From NCBI GenBank assembly GCA_034676185.1, contig JAUCCN010000003.1, positions 1 through 64,000 of the forward strand: DNA of 64,000 nucleotides, written 5' to 3'. A model generated the notes under the pieces. It had not been told where the DNA came from, searched no databases, and worked only from the letters and a program-made list of their open reading frames with translations. The position numbers were made by a program, and so were the translations under genes. Source of the DNA: UBA7396 sp034676185. Lineage in GTDB: Bacteria; Patescibacteriota; Gracilibacteria; BD1-5; UBA6164. This document shows, piece after piece, positions 52,437-62,923 of this stretch. Position 1 is the first letter of the stretch. Every line of letters begins with the position of its first letter.

Positions 52437-54341
52437 TTAAACATCTAAATTTTTTACTTGTTTTGCTCTCGTTTGAATAAATCTTCTTCTTGGTGCTACC
52501 TCATCTCACATGAGTATTTTAAATATTTCATCTGCTTTTTTAGCATCCTCTATAGTTACCTTATACATTTTTCTCACACTTGGGTCCATAGTAGTTTCCC
52601 AAAGTTGTTCTGGATTCATTTCTCAAAGCCCTTTATATCTTTGAATATTTTCTCAGGTAATTGCTTGTTCAGATATAATTCTTTCTTTTTCTTCATCAGA
52701 ATATACATACCAAGATTGTTTTCCTTTTGCTAGTTTATAGAGTGGTGGTTGTGCGATATATAAATATCCTCCTTCAATAACTCCTCTTAAATATCTAAAG
52801 AAAAAAGTAAGAAGTAAGGTTCTAATATGCGCTCCATCAACATCCGCATCGGTCATGATAACTATTCTATGATATCTTAATTTTGAAACATCAAAAGTTT
52901 CTCAAACAGATGTCCCAAGTGCAATAATAAGATTTTTAATTTCTTGGTTTCCAAATATTCTATCTATTCTTGCTTGTTCTGTATTAAGAATTTTTCCTCT
53001 TAATGGAAGAATTGCTTGAATTTCTCTATTTCTTCATTGTTTTGCTGAACCTCCCGCGGAATCTCCCTCGACTATATAAAGTTCTGAAAGTTCTGGTTTT
53101 CTTGAAGAACAATCTGCCAATTTTCCTGGAAGAGTCATTCATTCTAAAGCTCATTTTCTGATAATAGTATCTCTTGCTGCACGAGCTGCTAATCTTGCTT
53201 TTGCTGCTAAAAATACTTTTTCAATAATTGCTTTTGCCGCACTCGGATTTTCTTCTAAGAATTCTCAAAATTTTTCTGAAAAGACACTATCTACTGCTCA
53301 TCTTGCTTCTGCAGTTCCAAGTTTTGATTTTGTTTGTCATTCAAATTGAGGGTCAACTACTTTTACTGAAATAACTGTAGTAATTCATTCTATCACATCT
53401 TCATTCGTAAGATTAGCATCTTTTTCTTTTAAGATTGATTTATCTCTGGCATATTTATTGATAGTTCTTGTAAGAGCTGTTCTAAATCATACCATATGAG
53501 AACCTCATTCTGGAGTGTGAATATTATTTACAAAAGAAATGATATTATTTGAATATTCTTTATTATATTGCATTGATACTTCAACAAAAATATCATTTTT
53601 TTCTTTTTCCACATAAAATATCTCCCCTATTGGTTCTTCATTTTTATTAAGAAAATTTACATATGATTTAATTCATCATTCAAAATAGAATTTATATCTT
53701 TGACCTGATCTTTCATCAATAATTTTTAAGGTAATTCATTTCGTAAGATATGCTTGTTGTCTGAGTCTATTTAAAATAGTAGTATAATCAAAAGTAGTAG
53801 TGATTTTAAAGATCTCTGAATCTGGCCAAAATTTTATAATCGTTCCTGTTTTATTTGATTTTCCAATAACCTCAATATCTCACTGGGTTATTCATCTTTC
53901 AAAAGCAAGAAAGAATTTTTTCCCATCTCTTTCAACGATTGCTTCCATACGAGTAGAAAGTGCATTTACTACTGATGATCATACTCAATGAAGTCCTCCT
54001 GATACTTTATAACCTCCTCAACCAAATTTTCATCCAGCATGTAAAACAGTTAATATAGTTTCCAGTGATGATTTTCCTGTTTTTGGATGAAGGGCTGTTG
54101 GAATTCATCTTCCATTATCCTCAACCATACAACTTCCATCTACTCATAAAGTTAGCACAATAGTATCACAATGTCATGCCATTGCTTCATCTATTGAGTT
54201 ATCAACAATTTCCCAAACTAAGTGATGTAATCATCTTTCATCTGTTGATCCAATATACATTCATGGTCTTTTTCTTACTGGTTCTAATCCTTCCAAAACC
54301 TGTATACTTTCAGCTCAATAACTTTGATTTTCTCCTGCCAT
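52437..54341 (-). CDS. gyrB: DNA gyrase subunit B
   Basis: 634 residues, the short E. coli-insert-free form. GHKL ATPase motifs: [55 protein letters not shown]. Transducer then Toprim: YIVEGDSAGGSAKQGRNREI-QAILPLRGKILN and VIMTDADVDGAHIRTLLLTF. The C-terminal GLGEMNPEQLWETTMDP block is present. Many of these glycines are TGA. It drives supercoiling with GyrA. Its leader has a hairpin similar to that before rpsI. Confidence 0.96.
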
Positions 54342-54357
54342 ATTAATAAAGCTTTAA

Positions 54358-54392
54358 ATTATATTTTATTTTAAGTATCCCCTTGAGGGATA
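54358..54392 (-). promoter_or_regulatory. Hairpin plus AU-rich leader before gyrB
   Basis: ATCCC-CTTG-AGGGAT hairpin followed on the minus strand by ACTTAAAATAAAATATAATT, nearly identical to the rpsI leader. Confidence 0.4.
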
Positions 54393-54451
54393 AGTTCCCT
54401 TGTAGGCATAAATTTGTCTCAATATATATTTTTTTGTTTTTAAAGCAAGTT

Positions 54452-54895
54452 TTAATCTATTTTTAAATCTTGTTTAATAGGAAATCCTTGCAATTCTAAC
54501 ATCTTTCTTAAAAATTTTCCTTGTAAATCTCAAACTAAAAAATGCATATGTAAATGTTCCACACTTCTTGAGTTTTCAGTTTGCATAGATTCTCTCGTAA
54601 AAGAAAAATATTCTTCTTTTCAAAAAAAATCTTTTACTACATTATGAACCTCTTTTAATTCTTCAAAATGCTCTTTTGTTAAATCATAAGAAAATTCAAT
54701 ATGTTCTACTGGAATAGCCATAATATGCCTATGATCTCATGAATAAGAAGCCAAAGAATATAGAATATACCATTTTTTTCATTTCCATATTATAGAATTA
54801 TGTTGTGAAACACTACAAAAAGGACAATTTTCCTTTCCATATCTTCCTGGTCATTTTAATTTATGATATTCTTCTCTTGAAATTGGCTGAAACAT
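54452..54895 (-). CDS. HIT-like protein
   Basis: 147 residues. The C-terminal histidine triad reads SVEHLHMHFLVGD (H-x-H-x-H with a preceding Glu-His). An N-terminal CPFCSVSQHN may bind zinc, as in many HIT proteins. HIT proteins hydrolyse or transfer nucleotidyl groups from substrates such as AMP-NH2 or dinucleotides. The fold's HIMAIPVEHIE strand-turn is also typical. Downstream of prfA by 9 bp and upstream of gyrB by 110 bp. Confidence 0.75.
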
Positions 54896-54904
54896 AATTT
54901 TAAA

Positions 54905-55984
54905 TTATTCATTAATTTTTGAGGCAGCTTCAAGTTTTGCTTGTTCATCAGCTAAAGCAAGAGCATCAATAATATGACCTAATTTTCCCATCATAATTTG
55001 TGGAATACCTGAAAAATTTTGTCATATTCTATGATCTGTAACTCTATCTTGAGGAAAATTATAGGTTCTAATTTTTTCACTTCTATCTCCACTTCCAACT
55101 TGCGAAAGTCTTTGTTCTCATCTTTCTTGTGCTCTTTTTTCTTCTTCTATTGCATATATTTTACTTCTTAATATTTGAAATGCTTTTTCTTTATTTTTAT
55201 GTTGTGATCTTCATTCTTGACAAAAAACTGAAATTCCTGTTGGAATATGTGTCATATGAATCGCTGAATCTGTTTTATTTACATGTTGTCCTCAAGCTCA
55301 TGAAGCACGAGTTGCTTTTATATCTAAATCTTCTTCTTTAATATCAATATCAAGTTCATCTACCTCTGGCATAATTGCTACCGTAATAGTAGAAGTATGA
55401 ACTCTTCCTTTACTTTCTGTTTCTGGAATTCTTTGTACTCTATGAACTCCTGATTCATATTTAAACTTTGCATAGGCTCATTCTCATCTTACTTCAAACA
55501 TTACTTCTTTAATTCATCCTGTTTCATTGAGGCTTTGTTCTGAAATTTCTGTTTTAAATCATTCATTTTCTGCAAATAACATATATGCTTTTGTAAGCTC
55601 TGAAGCAAATAAAGATGCTTCATCTCACCCCGCAGCTGCTCTTACTTCCACTATAATATTTTTATCATCATCTTTATCTTTTGGAAGAAGTGAATATTTA
55701 ATTTTTTCTTCTAATTCGCTAATTTTAGTTTCTGATTCGTCTTTTTGCATTTTTGCAAGCTCTCTCATATCTTCATCCTTTTCATTATAAAGAAGATCAA
55801 CTGCTTCGTCTAATGATTGATATGCTTGTTTATATTCCTTATAAAGCTCAACTGTTCACTCTAATTGTTTTTTTCTTGATGAAAGATCTCTTACTTTTTT
55901 TTGATCTTTAAATACTTCTGGATTTGAAAGTTCTTGGGTTAAATTATCATAGTCTTTTACAAGATTGTCTAGATTGAATTTCAT
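54905..55984 (-). CDS. prfA: Peptide chain release factor RF1
   Basis: 359 residues. The GGQ loop is RASGAGGQHVNKTDSAIHMT (first Gly of GGQ is itself a TGA codon), and the stop-codon tripeptide region reads HRVQRIPETESKGRVHTS, a P-x-T motif typical of RF1, not the S-P-F of RF2. RF1 ends UAA and UAG only, which fits genes here ending in those two codons. AAGGDEASLFASEL and the C-terminal TYNFPQDRVTDHRIG are also present. Confidence 0.96.
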
Positions 55985-56067
55985 AAAATAATGTTAATTA
56001 TAAGTATAATTTTGTTGTTAATATAATAGAATAAAGGAAAATATCAAGATATTCTTAAAATTCTCTC

Positions 56068-56460
56068 CTATCTTCTTTCTCAATAATATCTATAAAACTC
56101 AGGCTTTGCATCAAGCTTTTCTTGAATTCTTATTTTTGAAATTTCCAAGTCTTGTTCACTTGGAACAAACTCTCAAAAAAGTTTTTCTTCAATATTATCA
56201 AAATTTGAAATATAATTTTGCACTTGAAATCATCTCTTCAAACATTCTTTATATAATTCAATATATCGTTTTTTTAAAAATCAGAGTTTATTGTAAAAAA
56301 ATTTTACATGTCCTGTTCATAAAGTAAAACTTTCTGGAATATTTTCAAAATTTACTTTCCCTTTTTGAATCATACTTGGAATTCTTTTTAATTCTCTATG
56401 TTCCGCTAAAAGATGTTCATCCATCAAATCTACAACAGGAATTAAATTGATTCTCGTCAT
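56068..56460 (-). CDS. Pyrimidine dimer DNA glycosylase, T4 DenV (endonuclease V) family
   Basis: 130 residues, close to the 138 of T4 DenV. It aligns from the first residue: MTRINLIPVVDLMDEHLLAE-HRELKRIPSMI, with catalytic Thr2 and Glu23 kept, then TLGTGHVKFFYNKLGFLKKR, YIELYKECLKRGFQVQNYI and the end PEFYRYYGER. DenV excises UV-induced cyclobutane dimers by glycosylase/AP-lyase action. Sits between obg and prfA on the same strand. Acquisition from a phage or exchange among bacteria is possible; codon use, with TGA glycines, is local. Confidence 0.9.
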
Positions 56461-56461
56461 A

Positions 56462-57826
56462 TTACAAATTATATTTTAATTTTTCAAGTGGGATTTCTCT
56501 TATTCCTACTAAGATTTTTGGAGAAAATCCATTACTTTCACTTCCTTCAAAGAAAAAACTATTATCAAGACTTTCATTTTCTAAAATAGCTTGTAATTTT
56601 GCTTCTACTTTTTTAATTACTCAAAGTTTATCTAAAACATCATACACTCTCATAACTGCTTCATCATTTGAAAAATCAGTCATTCTTACAATTTGTTCTA
56701 ATCTTTTCCCACTTGCCTTAAAAACATAATCTCCCATATATTCTAAATCAACCTGTTTTGGATCTTCATTATACTTTAAATCAATAATTTTTAGGTCTTC
56801 TTGATTAATAAATTTTATTGTTTCATTTTCAATAACTGAAGTAGAGAAATTATCAATAAGATAATCTTTTAATTTTTCAATTCATTCTCCAGTTGCAGCT
56901 GAGATAACAAATACTTTTTTCTTATTAAATCTTTTTCAAAATTCTTCAACAATAAAATCTTTCATTTCTTTATCAAGTAAATCTCATTTTGAAAATACAA
57001 TAATTTCTTCTTTTTTTGCTAAATCAGGAGAAAAAGCTCAAAGTTCATAACGAATATTTTCATAATCTTCTAACACCTGATCAAGTCTGTATAAATCTAA
57101 TAAATGTAGTAAAACTTTTGTTCTTTCAATATGTTTCAAAAATTCTATTCCAAGTCATTTTCCTTCACTTGCTCATGGAATCAATCCAGGAACATCTTCT
57201 AAAACAAGACTTTTTCATTTATGATCTAAAACTCATAAATTTGGAGTTAAAGTGGTAAATGGATAATCTCAAATTTTTGGTTTTACATTCGTAACATTTC
57301 CTATTAATGTAGATTTTCCCGCACTTGGAACTCAAATAATTCCAATATCTGCTACTAATTTTAATTCTAAAATTACTTCAATTTCTTCTCAAATATCTCA
57401 AATTTCAGCAAAACTTGGTGCTTGTCTAGTAGAGGTAGTAAAGTGAGCATTTCAAAAACCTCATCTTCCTCATTGGCAAATAAGAAATTTTGTATTATTT
57501 TCTGATAAATCAATAATCACATTTTCAGTTTTTGCATCTTTTACTATAGTTCAAACTGGAACATAAATAATTAAATCTTCCCCTCAAGCTCATTGCATAA
57601 GATTGGTTCATCATTTTTCTCATTCCTGAGCTTTAAGAACTTTTTTATGTCTAAAATCTGAAAGTGTATTAATATTTGATGTAGTTTGAAGATATATACT
57701 TCATCCATTTCATCCATTTCATCCCCGAGGACCTCATTTAGGGATATATTTTTCTCTTCTCCAACTCACTAATCCATTTCATCATTTTCCGGCAACAAGA
57801 GTAACCTTTATTTCATCTATAAACAT
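56462..57826 (-). CDS. obg: GTPase Obg/CgtA
   Basis: 454 residues. The N-terminal Obg fold has glycine-rich helices (VAGKGGNGLVSWRREKYIPK-GGPRGGNGGNGGSIYL), whose glycines are largely TGA. The GTPase domain: G1 GVPSAGKST, G2 DYPFTTLTPNLGV, G3 LEDVPGLIPGASEGKGLG, then HLLDL and a G4-like FSKGDLLDKE (NKxD drifted). A C-terminal OCT domain ends the protein (ESNGFSPKILVGIREIPLEK). Obg acts in 50S maturation and stress response. Confidence 0.94.
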
Positions 57827-57950
57827 TTTTAATAATTAATAATAATACAAAAAACTTTTATAAGAATTAGGAATTATTTTTAATTTTATTCTTAATTTTC
57901 ATTTTTTATAGTTCATTGCTTTTATCTTTAGTATATTCATAAAAAAAAAT

Positions 57951-57979
57951 TTGACAAGAAAAAAAATTATATATAATAG
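57951..57979 (+). promoter_or_regulatory. Promoter of the tRNA-Glu/fMet/Met cluster
   Basis: TTGACA (57951-57956) and an AT-rich -10 region TATAATAG (57972-57979); the spacing is 15-17 depending on the hexamer chosen. Confidence 0.55.
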
Positions 57980-58008
57980 TCAAGCTTTCAAGAAAGAAGT
58001 AAATATTT

Positions 58009-58083
58009 GCGGCTATCGTCTAGTGGTTAGGACATCGGGTTTTCATCCCGGTAACCGGAGTTCGATTCTCCGTAGCCGTGCCA
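58009..58083 (+). tRNA. tRNA-Glu(UUC)
   Basis: 75 nt with CCA. Anticodon loop TTTTCAT (UUC); T arm CGGAG TTCGATT CTCCG. Confidence 0.95.
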
Positions 58084-58096
58084 TTAAAAAAATATA

Positions 58097-58161
58097 TTTA
58101 GGGATAATAAGACAAGAAAAAAGTATGAAACACTAAATAAATTGTCTCAATAATCCCTAAA
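58097..58161 (+). repeat. Inverted repeat between tRNA-Glu and tRNA-fMet
   Basis: Arms 58097-58115 and 58142-58161: TTTAGGGAT..AGACAA and TTGTCT..ATCCCTAAA, about 17 of 19 paired, around a 26-nt loop. No T run follows, so more likely a processing signal or element than a terminator. Confidence 0.7.
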
Positions 58162-58167
58162 ATTTAT

Positions 58168-58242
58168 CGCGGAGTAGAGAAGTGGCATCTCGCAAGGCTC
58201 ATAACCTTGAGGTCGTACGTTCGATTCGTACCTCCGCAACCA
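58168..58242 (+). tRNA. Initiator tRNA-fMet(CAU)
   Basis: 75 nt with CCA. The first pair is C1:A72 mismatched, the bacterial initiator mark; anticodon loop CTCATAA. The anticodon stem is CAAGG/CCTTG, so the pair at 29:41 is A-U rather than the usual G-C. Confidence 0.95.
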
Positions 58243-58244
58243 AA

Positions 58245-58303
58245 AAAATTAAAAAGTGAAAGTATAAAGATTGAAATAATTTTCGCTTTATACTTTTTAA
58301 TTT
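58245..58303 (+). repeat. Inverted repeat between tRNA-fMet and tRNA-Met
   Basis: AAATTAAAAAG..GTATAAAG pairs with CTTTATACTTTTTAATTT apart from a short bulge (TGAAA). Confidence 0.65.
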
Positions 58304-58305
58304 AA

Positions 58306-58382
58306 GTCAGTGTAGCTCAGTTGGTTAGAGCGCGGGATTCATATCCCCGAGGTCGGTGGTTCAATTCCACTCACTGACACCA
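58306..58382 (+). tRNA. tRNA-Met(CAU), elongator type
   Basis: 77 nt with CCA. Acceptor GTCAGTG/CACTGAC, anticodon loop TTCATAT (CAU). Resembles elongator tRNA-Met. One mismatch in the anticodon stem. Confidence 0.9.
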
Positions 58383-58397
58383 TATTTTGATAACAAC

Positions 58398-58430
58398 AAA
58401 AAACATTTCTTTCAAAAGAAGTGTTTTTAT
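58398..58430 (+). terminator. Terminator of the tRNA cluster
   Basis: AAAAACA..TTCTT and AGAA..TGTTTTT arms with T run, just after tRNA-Met. Confidence 0.7.
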
Positions 58431-58501
58431 TTTGCAAAAAATTTGATAAATTCATTTTTATCATTATGCTACAGAGTAATTATTTTTATTTTTGTATTTT
58501 T

Positions 58502-59065
58502 ATGTATAAAATTACTAGGGAAGATGCTGCACAAATGATGAATATATCTACCAGAAGTATTGATAGATATATAAGAGCTGGAAAACTCAGATCTCAAAAA
58601 GATGGAAAAATTGTCTATATACACGAAGATGATATAAATAATTTTTTATGAATTTGAAATAAAAAGCAAGAAGTAATTGTAGGACAGCCCTCTCAAAAAG
58701 AAACTATTCATAAAGAAGAAAAAACATATACTCCTGTAAAAATTGATGAAAGTTTTTGAGTTATTTTTGATAAACTTAGATTTGAAATCAAACTTAAAGA
58801 TGAAGAAATTAAAGATCTGAGTATAAAAATAGGGAAAATGGAAGAAGTAGTAAAAAATTCTATTTCTATGATAGAGTTCAAAAAAACTCAATTTTTATTA
58901 GAAGAATCAAAAAATTCGCTTCACTCAGAACTGGCAAATATAAAACAAGATTTAGAAAATAAAAATAACTCTCTCAAAGAAGAGAAAAAATTAAATTATA
59001 TTCTTATCATAACTACTATAATACTTTTTATCGGACTTGTTATAATTTGGATGGTTAAAATTTAA
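58502..59065 (+). CDS. HTH protein with coiled coil and C-terminal TM helix
   Basis: 187 residues. The N-terminus, ITREDAAQMMNISTRSIDRY-IRAGKLRSQKDGKIVYIHED-DINNFL, is an excisionase/MerR-type helix-turn-helix (about residues 4-50). A linker and long coiled coil follow (about 85-150, LKDEEIKDLSIKIGKMEEVV). A single transmembrane helix closes the protein (about 163-183, YILIITTIILFIGLVIIWMV). It could tether DNA to the membrane. A longer in-frame start at 58421 overlaps the terminator and is unlikely. Lies just left of tRNA-Arg and the putative island. Confidence 0.75.
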
Positions 59066-59105
59066 TTTACTATAGAAAAGAAAGTAAAAAAATGTAAAGA
59101 AGCTT

Positions 59106-60626
59106 TTATTTTACATTTTTTGTTTTTTTACTATTATGTCCTCGTAGTTCAGTGGAAGAACAGTCCCCTCCTAAGGGACAGACACAAGTTCGATCCTTGT
59201 CGGGGATACCATTTACGGAATTTAATTCTCTAATAAATTTAAATAGCTCATTTTCCTTTAAATGAAGCTGTTTTTTATTGTCTATTTTTAGTTCCATAAA
59301 AATATTTTTAATAATTTCTGCCCTAACCTTTTCACTACCCTTTTTATATGTATTTCAAAGGAAAAAGAATAGTTCCATAAATTTTTCTATGGTATCAATA
59401 ATATTATTCTCATATTGTTCTAATGCCTCAAGTTTATTTTTCATAATTATTAATTCATCATATTTTGTTTTTCTAAAAACTTTAAATTCATCATCACTAA
59501 TAACTCATTCCATAAGTTTGTTTGTTGCTGTTCATATAGTTGATTTAATTTTTCATATTTCAGCTTCTAAAAACTTAGTTTCTTTTTTATTTTCTGAAAT
59601 AATACTTTCATTTTCAGAAATAATAAAATTTCTAAACTCAGTTTTTAGTTCTTCAGAAAGTTTATAATTTTCAATTATTTTTCATACCTCTTTAAATATA
59701 ACATCTTCATTTATGAAAATATTTTTTCTTCATTTAATATTTTGCTCATGGTAATATTTATATCATTTTTTTTCAGTATATGTAAAAATTCTTCAATCCA
59801 TTCATCTAATAAATCACTTAAAGAAGAACTCTTGACTAACTTTTAAATAACTCTTATTATCTTTGTTTACTTCATCATAAAGTTTTTTACTAATTATTGG
59901 CTTATGAAGTCAAACATTTACATCTCAATTATACTTTACTTCTCAATAGTAATATGTCTGTCTTAAAATAGCTTGAATAGTTTGATTTCTGAAAATCTTC
60001 CCACTATCAGTTTTTAATCAAGTTGTATTCATAAAATCAGCTATTTGTTGCAAAGTTTCTCATTTTTGTCTTCTTAAAAATATTTCAAGAACGTATTTTG
60101 ATTTTATCTCATCTTGTTCAACTACTTTTTCTCAATCTTTAGTTATAACATTATTATAACCAAAAGGAGCTTTATATAATGTTTTTCATTTATTAAATCT
60201 TGACTTCATTCATCTAATTACATCCATACTCAAATTTCTTGAAAATTGTGAAGACATTCAAAAAAGTAATGATGAAATTAATATATTATCACTACTTTTA
60301 AATTCTTGTTCAAATGTATAAATTGATTTTATTTTTCAGTCAATTAATAGTTGTTGTATTATTCATCATTCTAATGGATTTCTAGCTAATCTGTCCATCT
60401 TCCAAGTAATAATATTTTCAGCCTTTCACTTTTTTAATAATTCTACCATTTCAGCAAATCATTCTCTTCAAGGAGTTTTAGCCGACTTTTCTTCTTTTAT
60501 AAGTTGAACTAATTCAAATCATTTTTCTTTTAAAAGCCTATTACAAAAATCAAGTTGGTCTTGAATACTAGCAACTTGACTTCAACTATCTTCTGTGCTT
60601 TTCCTTGCGTAAATTATTGCTTTCAT
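59106..60626 (-). CDS. Large serine recombinase, antisense overlap with tRNA-Arg
   Basis: 506 residues. The resolvase domain shows IIYARKSTEDSGSQVASIQD-QL (catalytic Ser11 in RKS.), LLKKGKAENIITWKMDRLAR-NPLEGG and SSQFSRNLSMDVIRGMKSRF. Next the recombinase domain (KTLYKAPFGYNNVI, ILRQTYYYGEVKYNG), a zinc-ribbon region without its cysteines (FFKGFIRGMDGRIFTYTEKK-GYKYYHEQN), and a coiled coil. The last 35 or so residues (GIPDKDRTCVCPLGGDCSS) are translated antisense through tRNA-Arg and beyond, so the 3' end was set by integration. UGA-Gly use shows adaptation to this code. Confidence 0.9.
59138..59211 (+). tRNA. tRNA-Arg(CCU), probable integration site
   Basis: 74 nt with CCA. Anticodon loop CTCCTAA (CCU, reads AGG); acceptor GTCCTCG/CGGGGAT. 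The opposing serine recombinase reads into it, so its 3' half may hold the attachment core. Confidence 0.93.
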
Positions 60627-60727
60627 AGTTTTTATATTAATAAATTTTTAAATAATCATTTTAATATTATTTGAATATATTTAAAAATCAATAAACTTTT
60701 ATATATTTTATAAGTTATAAAGATTTT

Positions 60728-61786
60728 ATGGTCTTAGAAAAAAGAAAACTTATTGTAAAAGATTTGTATGAAGAATCATTATTTTTGCTATTTATCAGAG
60801 AAATACTTATTTCAAATAAAGATTTAAAGACTTGAAATAAAATATTAAGTTATAATACTATTAATCGTTTTTCAGATGAAGAAATAAAATTTTTTTTAAA
60901 AAAGCTAAAAGAAAAGGGGTATATAAAGTCAAAAAATGACTTTAATTATACTTATGTTCCCGATGATGATTTTTATTTTCTATTAAAAATTAGTGAAAGT
61001 TTACTTGAAGATTATAAAAATAATAAACAGAATCTTATTGTTAGAATTTCAGACTCTGAAATGGAAATAAACCCAGGTATTAGTTTAAGAAGTGATTATG
61101 ATATTAGATGAACTTTAAAATGAAGTCTTTTATGAGAAATAGAACAATTAGATGAGGTGTTTAGTTATATAACTAATTTAAAAGACAATGACTGAATTAT
61201 AAATATTGATTTTACATCAGAGGAAATAAATGATTTAATTCTAGAACAAACTGAATTTATAGCCAAACTTCTTGAATTAGAAAGTAATTGAAAAATAAAA
61301 ATTCTTAATTATGATTACTTAAGAAAAACTAATTTTTTAAAGTTTAAAATAAAGATTATTAATATTGAAAAGAAGTTTTATAATATAGATTATAATGAAG
61401 TAACTCAAGTTATAACAATTGATTGAAATACTTTTGATTTAACCTTATATAAAACATCTACAGAAATAATGTGAAAAAAGAAACCATTATTAATTTTATT
61501 AGTTTTCTATAGTAAAAAGAGAGAAAGTTTAAAATTAGAAGATTTAAAAGAATGATTTACTAATATGCTTAAAAAGAAAAAAAGTTATACAAAGAAAAAA
61601 AATGAAAACCTCAAAGAAGAACATAAAAAAGTTAAAAAAGTTACAGCAACTAGAACTCTTTCAGATAAAGAGCTTATAGGTTATATTAGTAGAAGTAAGA
61701 AATTTTTATTAGAATTATGATTTCAAATAACATTTAACGAGGAAACATATTTATGTAGTTTAAAATATATTTGAAAAAAAGTCTAA
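60728..61786 (+). CDS. Unknown protein of the putative element
   Basis: 352 residues, divergent from the serine recombinase (101-bp gap). The N-terminal 85 residues (VKDLYEESLFLLFIREILIS, NRFSDEEIKFFLKKLKEKGY) could form a winged helix; FKEKGYI-type turn supports that loosely. The middle has IRISDSEMEINPGISLRSDY-like sequence, and the C-terminal region is highly basic (FTNMLKKKKSYTKKKNENLK). Seven or more TGA glycines. No family recognised; a DNA-binding or replication role is only a guess. Confidence 0.6.
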
Positions 61787-61846
61787 TTGTGTAAGAAACA
61801 GGATGTCAAATCTTTTTTTTAAAAACTTTTTAGTTTATATAAGCCA

Positions 61847-61875
61847 ATAAAAACACCTTAATAGGTGTTTTTATT
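61847..61875 (+). terminator. Intrinsic terminator
   Basis: AATAAAAACACCT and AGGTGTTTTTATT arms around a 5-nt loop. Confidence 0.85.
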
Positions 61876-61962
61876 AATGTGTAAAAAATGTATTAAAATA
61901 TGTGTAATGTATTAGCTAGGTACCAATTATATTTAGGAGCTAGCTTCATAATAAATTTTATT

Positions 61963-62118
61963 ATGAAAAAGAATAATTATAAGATTGTCCTAGAAGAATT
62001 TATTCCTAGAGACAAAAAATTAATCATAGAAGACATAAAAGCCTTACTAAAGGACAAAGAAAGAAACTATGTATTAATTGACTTTTATAACTTAATTACA
62101 AAAAGTTATGAAAGTTAA
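61963..62118 (+). CDS. Small unknown protein of the element
   Basis: 51 residues, MKKNNYKIVLEEFIPRDKKL..., helical and charged. A longer in-frame start at 61900 adds 21 residues. Its stop overlaps the start of the next gene by 11 bp in another frame, which suggests coupled translation. No TGA codon. Confidence 0.5.
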   Translation: MKKNNYKIVLEEFIPRDKKLIIEDIKALLKDKERNYVLIDFYNLITKSYES

Positions 62119-62638
62119 ATTAAAAGAATTGTTAGTGGAAAATGATTTTTTATTTATTCACAAGTTAACGAAACATAAAATTGAAATTGCTTTACTAATT
62201 TCTACTGACAAATTTAGAAGCAATTTTGAAAAGATTTTTGCAAATTTAGAGAAGTTAAATAAATTACCTAAAAGCTGTATTTGAAAAAATCAGAAATTTA
62301 TTCTTGTTGAAATTAAAAAAGAAAGTAGCTTAATACACTCTGAATGACATAATTGATTGTATGAATTTAAGAAAAAATCTTATTTTACTAGATTTTATAA
62401 GCTGAATGGAAAATCTTGGTTTAAATTAGAAATCATTCCTTTAGTTGAAAATATTTCTAACTTAAATGATGAAGAATTAAAAAAGCTTATATTAGAAACT
62501 ACAGATTTTTTTGCCAATATTACTAAATGAGTAGAAAAAAGCTTTTTACCATACCATATGCAAGAGTGAGAAATATTATTACCACTGAAAACATTTTTTG
62601 AAAATCAAGATTTAATACATAAGTATTATAAAATTTAA
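62108..62638 (+). CDS. Unknown protein of the element
   Basis: 176 residues beginning MKVKLKELLVENDFLFIHKL. Strand-helix pattern (IEIALLISTDKFRSNFEKIF, KFILVEIKKESSLIHSEGHN) and a helical end. Six TGA glycines. It overlaps the preceding small gene, so the two form a cassette. No family recognised. Confidence 0.55.
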
Positions 62639-62923
62639 TTGTATTTTTTGCTTAACAATCTAATAGTTATACTATCAAGTATAATAGGAGACTTTATTGT
62701 CTGAAAAAGTTGATTACTAATAATATAAGAAATATTGAATATAATGGCTTATTTAAAGTTCAAATCACCTAATCATCAATGTTATTTTTTGTAAAATTAC
62801 AATAGAATAAACCCCGAAAACCTCCTAAAGTATTTAGTAATACACTAAGAAAATTAAAGATTGGCTTGAGAAAGGTAAAAAGTTATATATAATATTAAGG
62901 TATTTAATATTTTAATGTTATAT
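62639..62923. other. Noncoding stretch in the element
   Basis: About 285 bp without an ORF of plausible codon use on either strand. A short AATAGGAGACTTTATTGTCT hairpin-like stretch occurs near 62684. No promoter stands out. Confidence 0.4.

Noticed and set aside
59106..59297. Separate small protein near tRNA-Arg
   Set aside because: It is the in-frame C-terminus of the serine recombinase once TGA is read as glycine; part of it is tRNA antisense sequence.
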